Part shown: piece after piece, positions 18,673 to 25,061 of the stretch | How positions within the stretch are numbered: the first letter of the stretch is position 1 | Layout: each line of letters begins with the position of its first letter | Assembly: GCF_011752935.1 (NCBI RefSeq) | Contig: NZ_VWWO01000001.1 | Location: forward strand, 1,364,001-1,428,000 | Length of the DNA stretch: 64,000 bases | Direction of reading: 5' to 3' | Source: Chitinophaga sp. Cy-1792 | Lineage (GTDB): Bacteria; Bacteroidota; Bacteroidia; Chitinophagales; Chitinophagaceae | Made by a program: the position numbers and the translations under genes | The notes under the pieces: generated by a model | What the model saw: the letters and a program-made list of their open reading frames with translations, nothing else | Told to the model about the DNA's origin: nothing | The model's database searches: none

Positions 18673-20235
18673 TTACTTTGATAATTTGGCGTTGATAACG
18701 TTGGCGATACGTTCGCCGTCCATGGCTGCGGATACGATTCCGCCGGCATAACCGGCGCCTTCACCGCATGGGTAGAGGCCTTTTACCTGTGGGTGTTCCA
18801 GGGTATCGTTATCTCTTGGTATGCGAACAGGTGAAGAGGTGCGGGATTCAGTAGCTACGAGGATGGCTTCGGAGGTGTAGTATCCGGTCATTTTTTTACC
18901 GAATGCTTTGAAAGCCTCTGCCAGTCGGGTATGTACTACGGCGGGCAGTACTTCCCGGAGGTCGGTACTTTTTACGCCTGGTACATAGCTGCAATTGGGT
19001 AGTGTGGCGGAAACGCGGCCTTTGATGAAGTCGGTCATACGTTGTGCCGGCGCTACAAATTTACCGCCGCCTGCATTGTAGGCGTTTATTTCCACTTCGC
19101 GCTGGTAGTACATGGCAGCGAGCTGGCCGTGTTCGGCGAATGGCTGGAAGTCAGCCGCTTCGATACTAACCACCATACCGGAATTGGCGTATGGGTTATT
19201 ACGTTTAGAGGGTGACCATCCGTTTACCACGAGTTCGCCGGGTTCTGTGGATGCCGGGGCGATGATACCGCCGGGGCACATACAGAAGGAGAATACGCCG
19301 CGGCCCTGTACCTGTTCAACCAGGCTATAGCTGGCTGGGGGGAGGAATTCGCCACGGACAGCACAATGGTATTGGGCGCTGTCTATCAGTTCCTGCGGAT
19401 GTTCTACGCGAACCCCGAGTGCGAAAGGTTTTGCTTCCAGGAGGATACCCTGGTTATTGAGCATGATGAAGATATCGCGGGCGGAGTGTCCGGTGGCGAG
19501 GATAAGGTCTTCGCCGTCGAAATGTGCGCCGCTGGCGGTTTTAACGCCTGTGATGGCTCCATCCTGGATATTGATATGAGTAATACGTTGTTCGAAGTGT
19601 ACTTCTCCACCGCTGGCGATGATTTGTTCGCGCATGGCGGTGATGATGTGTGGTAATTTGTTGGTTCCGATGTGTGGATGGGCATCTATGCCGATATTTT
19701 CATCTGCGCCGAAGTGGATGAATATATTGAGTATACGGTTAATATCACCTCTTTTATTGGAGCGTGTATATAGTTTACCGTCGGAATAGGTACCGGCTCC
19801 GCCTTCGCCGAAGCAGTAGTTGGAGTCGGGATGAACGACACCGGTTTTATTGAGCGCTGCGAGGTCGCGTCTGCGGGCTCTTACATCTTTTCCTCTTTCG
19901 AGGATGATGGGTTTGATGCCGAGTTCTATGAGGCGTAATGCTGCGAAGAGGCCTGCAGGGCCGGCTCCGGCGATCAATACTTTGGGAGCGCGTGCGGGGA
20001 GGTCTTTATAGACTGGTTCGTTGGAAGCGCGTTTATGAAAGGGTTCATTGATAAATACCTGGAGGGTAAGTATAAAGTATACCTGTCTGGAACGTGCGTC
20101 TATGGACCGTTTGAGGAGGTTGTAGCCGGTAATTGCCTTAGGGGCTACGTTGAGGGCAGCTGCTGCGGCCCTGAGAATGAATGCACTGGCTGAGGCTTCA
20201 GCTGGCAGGAGTTTTACAGATACTTGCTGGATCAT
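18673..20235 (-). CDS. FAD-dependent dehydrogenase of the COG2509 type
   Basis: 520-residue flavoprotein with a nucleotide-binding Rossmann motif GAGPAGLFAALRL at 90-102 after an N-terminal domain of about 80 residues. Later motifs GEGGAGTYSDGKLYTRSNKR, LATGHSARDIF and YPCGEGAGYAGGI are characteristic of the widespread uncharacterised FAD-dependent dehydrogenase family. It has no signal peptide. Physiological substrate unknown. It is separated from DUF3127 upstream by a long hairpin, so it is probably transcribed alone. Confidence 0.88.
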   Translation of the reverse strand: MIQQVSVKLLPAEASASAFILRAAAAALNVAPKAITGYNLLKRSIDARSRQVYFILTLQVFINEPFHKRASNEPVYKDLPARAPKVLIAGAGPAGLFAALRLIELGIKPIILERGKDVRARRRDLAALNKTGVVHPDSNYCFGEGGAGTYSDGKLYTRSNKRGDINRILNIFIHFGADENIGIDAHPHIGTNKLPHIITAMREQIIASGGEVHFEQRITHINIQDGAITGVKTASGAHFDGEDLILATGHSARDIFIMLNNQGILLEAKPFALGVRVEHPQELIDSAQYHCAVRGEFLPPASYSLVEQVQGRGVFSFCMCPGGIIAPASTEPGELVVNGWSPSKRNNPYANSGMVVSIEAADFQPFAEHGQLAAMYYQREVEINAYNAGGGKFVAPAQRMTDFIKGRVSATLPNCSYVPGVKSTDLREVLPAVVHTRLAEAFKAFGKKMTGYYTSEAILVATESRTSSPVRIPRDNDTLEHPQVKGLYPCGEGAGYAGGIVSAAMDGERIANVINAKLSK

Positions 20236-20253
20236 GTTGTTAGGTAGTTATCC

Positions 20254-20330
20254 TAAAGAAAAAATTACGGATTTGCGGAGAGCGGTACTTTCGTTGATAA
20301 GGTACCGTTAGATTCTCTGCAAATCCGTAA
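20254..20330 (-). terminator. Long imperfect hairpin after the DUF3127 gene
   Basis: TTACGGATTTGC (20265-20276) pairs exactly with GCAAATCCGTAA (20319-20330). Inside it CGGTAC and GTACCG (20283-20288 and 20302-20307) pair again, with an unequal internal loop. On the minus strand it is followed by a T-rich run, so it can end transcription of DUF3127. Confidence 0.7.
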
Positions 20331-20350
20331 GATATAAGAATGTGATCTGG

Positions 20351-20734
20351 TTAGAACGGAAGGTCGTCGCTGCTGTCACCGCTTGCAGGCATCTGCGGAG
20401 CGTTGTAGTTAGGCATTGGATCAGCGCCTGGAGCGGCAGCTGCCATTACGGATTCCATACGCCATGCGTCGAGGTTGGTAATGTAGTTTACTTTACCATC
20501 TTTTTCCCAGCGGGTACCTTTGATATTGAAATAAACTTTAACATTTTCACCCTCATTGAACCGGTCAACGATACCAGTGCGATCTTGTACAGCCTGGAAT
20601 TTGATATAGTTATTGATAATACGGCCATTGATATCATCAGATTTTTCTATAACGAACTCTCTGGTTTTAAAAGTTTCGCTACGTTGAACCGTGTTATACT
20701 TCACCACCAGCTTTCCGGTAATTTCAAAACTCAT
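20351..20734 (-). CDS. DUF3127 protein
   Basis: 127 residues of the Bacteroidota DUF3127 family: MSFEITGKLVVKYNTVQRSE, then strongly conserved KTREFVIE, a central strand region and WRME. The C-terminus is a flexible acidic tail ending SSDDLPF, strikingly like the protein-docking tail of single-stranded DNA-binding proteins. The barrel-like core and tail suggest an OB-fold nucleic-acid-binding protein, but no function is established. It lies divergently next to dnaA, with an exact TAnnTTTG promoter. Confidence 0.9.
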   Translation of the reverse strand: MSFEITGKLVVKYNTVQRSETFKTREFVIEKSDDINGRIINNYIKFQAVQDRTGIVDRFNEGENVKVYFNIKGTRWEKDGKVNYITNLDAWRMESVMAAAAPGADPMPNYNAPQMPASGDSSDDLPF

Positions 20735-21283
20735 AGATAATTATTTTAAATTCAGAAGGGTCAAAGATAGGGATTTCGCAGTAGTGCGTGCAAATATTTT
20801 TTATTGAAAACAGGCGCGCGTGATAATAAATAAATAGTTCCTTATAAACTAGCCCTAAAGGGATTTTTTTTAATGGAGATACTAACATAGTTTTGCACCC
20901 TCGCGAAAAAAATTGTGAATATCTGCAAGTTTATCAAGCGCTAAATTTTTGGGGCTTTATCTGTACGATGTTATTTTATCACGAATGCAATACTATTTGT
21001 GATAAATGAGTCAATGATTTCGTAAAGCTGTTGCAAATCAATTGGGTTTAAAGCAGTAAAAAAATTCGGTATGTCAATGCTGTAAAGCAATAGTGACGGG
21101 CAAACAGCGAATGTTTGCACACTGTAGTCAGGACAATATAAACAAGGGTAGATAAATTTTTTTTTTCAACATTTTCTACAGATATTCGTCCTCCTGTCTG
21201 AACATTTTTCGACATCCTGCGTTGAGGAATAGCGAATTCGAGAACATCCTTAATTAAGAAACAAACTAATTTTTTTTATCTCA
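20735..21283. other. 549-base AT-rich gap upstream of dnaA
   Basis: Holds the DUF3127 promoter, a possible distant dnaA -7 box TAGTTTTG at 20888-20895, and an inverted repeat TTTATCAC / GTGATAAA (20975-20982 and 20999-21006). I looked for DnaA boxes (TTATNCACA on either strand) and found none, so I do not call a replication origin here. Confidence 0.6.
20762..20794 (-). promoter_or_regulatory. DUF3127 promoter
   Basis: On the minus strand TTTG (20791-20794) is followed after 21 bases by TATCTTTG (20762-20769), an exact -7 consensus, 28 bases before the ATG. Confidence 0.65.
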
Positions 21284-22717
21284 ATGAATAAAACTTGCGA
21301 ACAAGTTTGGGAAAGGTGTCTTAATATAATTAGGGATATTGTGGAGTGGCAGCCTTTTAAGACATGGTTTGAGCCAATTAAACCCATTAAACTTGAAAAC
21401 AATGTTTTAACCATCCAGGTCCCCAGCCAATTCTTTTACGAGTATTTAGAGGAGCATTACGTGGGATTGTTAGGAAAAACCATCAAAAGAGAATTAGGTA
21501 AAGAAGCCAGGTTGGAATACCGCATTGTAGTAGAGAACGGTACGCCACACCAGAATCCAAGAACTGTAAACATGCCTACGCAGTTTACTAAACCTCAGAA
21601 AGACAATGAAGTTGATTTCCCGTTAACGATCCAGAATCCGGTTAAGAATCCGTTTGTAATACCGGGGATTAAGCGTGTCCAGATTGACTCACAGCTGAAT
21701 CCAAATTATACATTTGATTCTTATATAGAAGGTGACTGTAACAGAGTAGCTCGCCGTGCTGGTAAAACTGTAGCTGAAAAGCCCGGTGGTACCTCGTTTA
21801 ACCCGCTTGTTATCTATGGCGGTGTTGGACTCGGCAAAACACATCTTGCACAGGCAATTGGTAATGAGGTGAAAAGAATTCACCCAAACAAAGCTGTATT
21901 GTATGTAAGTGCGGAGAAATTTATCAATCAATTCATTGATCATAGTAAGAATAATATTATCAATGATTTTATTCACTTCTATCAGCTGATCGATGTGCTG
22001 ATCGTTGATGATATTCAGTTCTTCGCCCGCGCAGAAAAAACACAGGATGCGTTTTTTGCCATCTTCAACCATTTGCATCAGTCAGGAAAACAACTGATAC
22101 TTACTTCTGATAAAGCACCCAAAGATCTTGACGGTGTACAGGAACGCCTGTTAAGCCGCTTCCGCTGGGGACTTAGCGCAGATATCCAAATCCCTGATTT
22201 CGAAACCAGAATGGAAATTCTGGAAATGAAAATGAGAAATGACGGACTGGAAATGCCGAAAGAAGTAGTGAAGTATGTAGCATACAATATCCAGACGAAT
22301 GTACGCGAACTCGAAGGTGCACTCATCTCCCTCCTCGCCCAGTCATCTCTCAACAGAAAAGAGATTGACCTGGAGCTGGCGAAGCGTGTGCTGAAATCCT
22401 TCGTAAAAACTTCTTCCAAAGAAATTACCATCGAAAGCATTCAGAAAATGGTTTGTGAATATTTCGATGTACCATACGATAAACTGCTGCAGAAGACCCG
22501 TAAACGTGAGATCGTGCAGGCACGCCAGATTACCATGTACCTGGCTAAATCCTTCACCAAAAACTCTTTAAAGACAATTGGTGAGCATTTCGGAGGTAGA
22601 GATCATACTACTGTGATCCACTCCTGTCAGACAGTGAAAGATTTAATGGATACCGATAATAATTTCCGCGACAGCGTTATTGAACTACAACAGAAAGTTC
22701 AGCTGGCGGCAATGTAA
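21284..22717 (+). CDS. dnaA: Chromosomal replication initiator DnaA
   Basis: AAA+ protein that binds DnaA boxes and melts the origin. The 477 residues contain the N-terminal domain I (about 1-85), a linker, then Walker A GGVGLGKTH at 179-187, Walker B LIVDD at 239-243, and a C-terminal domain IV with the DNA-binding signature GGRDHTTVIHSC at 437-448. The ATG at 21284 gives the usual start MNKTCEQVWERCL. The 5' leader may be long (about 390 bases) if the box at 20888 is used. A strong terminator follows at 22742. Confidence 0.98.
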   Translation: MNKTCEQVWERCLNIIRDIVEWQPFKTWFEPIKPIKLENNVLTIQVPSQFFYEYLEEHYVGLLGKTIKRELGKEARLEYRIVVENGTPHQNPRTVNMPTQFTKPQKDNEVDFPLTIQNPVKNPFVIPGIKRVQIDSQLNPNYTFDSYIEGDCNRVARRAGKTVAEKPGGTSFNPLVIYGGVGLGKTHLAQAIGNEVKRIHPNKAVLYVSAEKFINQFIDHSKNNIINDFIHFYQLIDVLIVDDIQFFARAEKTQDAFFAIFNHLHQSGKQLILTSDKAPKDLDGVQERLLSRFRWGLSADIQIPDFETRMEILEMKMRNDGLEMPKEVVKYVAYNIQTNVRELEGALISLLAQSSLNRKEIDLELAKRVLKSFVKTSSKEITIESIQKMVCEYFDVPYDKLLQKTRKREIVQARQITMYLAKSFTKNSLKTIGEHFGGRDHTTVIHSCQTVKDLMDTDNNFRDSVIELQQKVQLAAM

Positions 22718-22741
22718 CGACCCCCCTGTAACCTATTTGTA

Positions 22742-22777
22742 ACATGCCCTCTACGTTGTAGAGGGCATGTTTTTTTT
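22742..22777 (+). terminator. Terminator after dnaA
   Basis: Thirteen-base perfect stem ACATGCCCTCTAC / GTAGAGGGCATGT (22742-22754 and 22758-22770) with a three-base loop, then eight T. It is 24 bases after the dnaA stop. Confidence 0.92.
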
Positions 22778-23051
22778 ACCCGAGCGCCTTCGGCGCGTTC
22801 TTTTTCCCGTCTCTACTTAGTAGAAACAGTATAAGGGGCAAAGCAGCAAAGGCCTGTGTTTTGTTGTTTGTAAGGATGGTGTTTTGTTGTTTCAGGAAGA
22901 ATGGGCTTTGATTTTAATGTTTAAAAAGATGTCTGCCACGATTTTATTTTCTGTTAGATCAGGCGAAAAATACCCGGTTTACTCGTTTTTGAACCTGTTT
23001 TCTAAAAAAAATTGAAAAAAATTTCGTGTAGCCGTGGACGAAGTGCATTGT

Positions 23052-23077
23052 CTGTAATGTAATGTGGTAAAGGGTTT
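23052..23077 (+). repeat. Stable-RNA upstream element, copy 1
   Basis: A 26-base segment beginning CTGTAATGTAATGTGGTAAA. It recurs at 34802-34827 with two substitutions, in both cases about 90-100 bases before the -7 box of a tRNA promoter. Confidence 0.7.
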
Positions 23078-23140
23078 TGGATAAATTGGCGTTAGCTTTG
23101 GAAAACTATTTTCAAAAAAAGTTCGAAAAAACTGTAAATA

Positions 23141-23173
23141 TTTTTTGTGCATTTAAAATATTTCCTATTTTTG
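23141..23173 (+). promoter_or_regulatory. Promoter of the tRNA-Ser/tRNA-Pro pair
   Basis: TTTTTTG (23141-23147), 18 bases, then TATTTTTG (23166-23173), an exact TAnnTTTG box. The tRNA-Ser begins 40 bases later. Confidence 0.7.
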
Positions 23174-23212
23174 CAACCCCTTCACACACAAAGCGAAGGG
23201 AAACAAAAGAAA

Positions 23213-23301
23213 GGTGAGGTGCCTGAGTGGCCGAAAGGAACGGTTTGCTAAACCGTCGTACGGGTTAAACTGTACCGAGGGTTCGAATCCCTCCCTCACC
23301 G
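23213..23301 (+). tRNA. tRNA-Ser (anticodon GCT)
   Basis: Acceptor stem GGTGAGG / CCTCACC; anticodon stem ACGGT/ACCGT with loop TTGCTAA, anticodon GCT; a long variable arm typical of tRNA-Ser; T-arm GGTTCGAATCC. It reads AGC and AGU codons. No CCA is encoded. It shares a transcript with the tRNA-Pro 22 bases downstream. Confidence 0.96.
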
Positions 23302-23323
23302 CGAATCCAAGTCGGGATTCTTT

Positions 23324-23397
23324 CGGGGTGTAGCGTAGCCCGGTATCGCGCCACATTTGGGATGTGGAGGTCGTAGGTTCGAATCCTGCCACCCCGA
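23324..23397 (+). tRNA. tRNA-Pro (anticodon TGG), copy 1
   Basis: Acceptor stem CGGGGTG / CACCCCG, anticodon stem CCACA/TGTGG with loop TTTGGGA (anticodon TGG), T-arm AGGTTCGAATCCT. The 74 bases are identical to the tRNA at 34990-35063. The sequence just after it, GACGGAAACAA, is also found at the tRNA scar at 39764. Confidence 0.97.
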
Positions 23398-23404
23398 CGG
23401 AAAC

Positions 23405-23440
23405 AAAAGCCTTATAGTGTAAAAACTATAAGGCTTTTTT
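23405..23440 (+). terminator. Terminator after the tRNA-Ser/tRNA-Pro pair
   Basis: Fourteen-base stem AAAAGCCTTATAGT / ACTATAAGGCTTTT (23405-23418 and 23425-23438) and T-run, eight bases after the tRNA-Pro. Confidence 0.9.
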
Positions 23441-23510
23441 GTTTGTAATCCCTTTCAGATTAATAACCCTATTCTCTATTTTTATTTTCATACCATCAAT
23501 AATCCCACAT

Positions 23511-24323
23511 ATGAACACCTATCCCAATATCCAATGGGTAGTACAACAAAACCTGACCACTCCTGATCATCTCCGGCAAATCCAGGCTGCATGCAATACC
23601 CTGCGTATTCCCGTCATAACGGTAATGGTTATACCATTTACTGATACCCTGCCGGATTTTGAAAAACAACATAACTCCATCATCTACGGTTCCACTACTT
23701 TTCATGCACTGGCAGCAAAAGATCCCTTACTCAAAAAGGGTGTGTTCTATGATGCCGACAAATTTTCAATGGCCAATTACCTCGAAGTATGGAAAGAACA
23801 TATGCTGAATTACGGCGCAGTAACTACCACCTTCTATGACCTCATCACACAATCATCTTACCCCAATGATAAACTACTATTTATCCGGCCTGATGGTGAT
23901 GATAAATCATTTGCCGGCGAAGTAAAACGCTTTGATGAAATAGCCGCCTGGTATAAACAGGTCATACAGGCCGGAAATTTCGATTTAAATGAGCATACGC
24001 CCATCATAGCAGGAGAACCGTATAATATTGCGAAAGAATGGCGCTTATGGATCGTAAAAGGGAAAGTAGTGGCGGCAAGTCAATACCGCGAATTTTTTAA
24101 ATTAAAAAAGGCTGCTGGCTGTCCGGATGATGTCATCGCCTTTGCAGAAGCCAGATGTAAGGAATATACACCGCACGATGTATTTGTGATGGATGTATGC
24201 CTGTGCAGTGAGCAGCTGTTTATCGTAGAATGTGGCACTATGAATGCTGCCGGCTTTTACGAAGGAAATGTATTTGACATAGTAAAGGCTGTATCAGAAT
24301 ATGTTGTTGCCACTTGCAGTTAA
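23511..24323 (+). CDS. ATP-grasp protein, R2K clade family 3 (DUF4343-like)
   Basis: 270 residues from the ATG at 23511 (MNTYPNIQWVVQQN); an in-frame start at 23439 would add a hydrophobic stretch reaching back into the tRNA terminator and is not favoured. Motifs of the R2K ATP-grasp group are clear: KLLFIRPDGDDKSFAGEV, the nucleotide-binding EWRLWIVKGKVVAASQYR, and the metal-binding FVMDVCL ... FIVECGTMNAAGFY. ATP-grasp enzymes ligate a carboxylate to an amine or thiol via an acyl-phosphate; R2K members have been proposed to modify peptides in immunity or counter-immunity systems. No partner gene is visible here, so substrate and role remain open. Confidence 0.85.
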   Translation: MNTYPNIQWVVQQNLTTPDHLRQIQAACNTLRIPVITVMVIPFTDTLPDFEKQHNSIIYGSTTFHALAAKDPLLKKGVFYDADKFSMANYLEVWKEHMLNYGAVTTTFYDLITQSSYPNDKLLFIRPDGDDKSFAGEVKRFDEIAAWYKQVIQAGNFDLNEHTPIIAGEPYNIAKEWRLWIVKGKVVAASQYREFFKLKKAAGCPDDVIAFAEARCKEYTPHDVFVMDVCLCSEQLFIVECGTMNAAGFYEGNVFDIVKAVSEYVVATCS

Positions 24324-24349
24324 TCCCAATCTTATGTACTGAAAGAAAT

Positions 24350-24387
24350 AGCCCTTTTAGCTTTTAACAAATTGTCAGGGCTTTTTT
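24350..24387. terminator. Weak hairpin between convergent genes
   Basis: AGCCCT (24350-24355) pairs with AGGGCT (24377-24382), followed by T-rich sequence; the large loop makes this a modest call. It also overlaps the end of the leftward gene at 24375. Confidence 0.4.
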
Positions 24388-24848
24388 CTATTCTTCTTTA
24401 TTGCTGCTTCTTTTGTTATAATTAACACCACTACCGCCGGAGGCCGGCATGATATAATGTTGGGGGAGTCCTCTGGATTAAAAATCTGAAATGAATCAAT
24501 TGCATTAGGTTCGATTTGAATTTGTTCTGTTTCTTCATAAGCATAACCATCAATAACAAAAAGAATACGCTCCTTTCTATTATAATTTTTGGGTAGGAAG
24601 GTTTTAATATTCGCTAATTGTGGGGCATGTTTACATGTAACATATCTCTTTATAAAAACAGTATCCTTTGTTGATCTTCGCTTAATCTTCTCTTCCTTAA
24701 TATTTTCCGGATCAAGATAAATTCCTGTTCCTGTATAAGTACCATCGATATAGGTTTGGGTGACTGTGGTCTTATGCCGCTTCTTTTGCTGCGCCCCGGC
24801 AGCATGCAGGCAGCATAGACATAATAGTATAAATATTATACTTCTCAT
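24375..24848 (-). CDS. Small secreted protein resembling an isolated TonB-receptor plug
   Basis: 157 residues with a signal peptide (MRSIIFILLCLCCLHAAGAQ). The second half, ILFVIDGYAYEETEQI ... IDSFQIFNPEDSPNII ... AVVVLIITKEA, follows the pattern of a TonB-dependent receptor plug (LxVIDG, IxxIxVL, GVVLITTK), but there is no barrel. The C-terminus is very basic (KKNRKKP). It is transcribed divergently from a TonB receptor 213 bases away. It may be a plug-derived periplasmic protein acting on that receptor; this is inference from pattern, not homology search. It could also be an unrelated secreted protein. Confidence 0.6.
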   Translation of the reverse strand: MRSIIFILLCLCCLHAAGAQQKKRHKTTVTQTYIDGTYTGTGIYLDPENIKEEKIKRRSTKDTVFIKRYVTCKHAPQLANIKTFLPKNYNRKERILFVIDGYAYEETEQIQIEPNAIDSFQIFNPEDSPNIISCRPPAVVVLIITKEAAIKKNRKKP

Positions 24849-24968
24849 AGTTAATGAAAGATAGTATATCCTTTCACGTTATAACTGTTTTTCTTTAAAA
24901 TACTTATCTAGATGCATTCCTAACTTTCGCACATATTTCTGAGCATATTCTGGAGTTTTTATTAAGAA

Positions 24969-25001
24969 ATCATTACCATATCATTACTATTACATTATTT
25001 G
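24969..25001 (+). promoter_or_regulatory. Three 11-bp direct repeats before the TonB receptor
   Basis: ATCATTACCAT (24969-24979), ATCATTACTAT (24980-24990) and the weaker TACATTATTTG (24991-25001) follow each other with no gap. Helical-turn-spaced direct repeats are the way PhoB/OmpR-family response regulators bind. They end 60 bases before the receptor start. Confidence 0.5.
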
Positions 25002-25061
25002 ATATGAATGGCTTAGAGAGCGTATTTTATTTTTATTTCTTTGCCCGAAAATCAATCAAAA

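Larger units (their letters stand above)
22718..23212. other. 495-base gap between dnaA and the tRNA pair
   Basis: Contains the dnaA terminator, a small GCGCC-ttc-GGCGC hairpin (22784-22796), a 26-base element repeated upstream of the other tRNA locus (23052-23077), and the tRNA-Ser promoter (23141-23173). No protein gene is supported. Confidence 0.7.

Noticed and set aside
20735..21283. Possible chromosomal origin beside dnaA
   Set aside because: AT-rich and next to dnaA, but no TTATNCACA boxes on either strand, so the evidence is insufficient.
23165..23392. Open frame across the tRNA-Ser/tRNA-Pro pair (and a similar one at 34885-35187)
   Set aside because: The shared protein text AGFEPTTSTSQMWRDTGLRY is simply the antisense translation of tRNA-Pro, a well-known spurious annotation.
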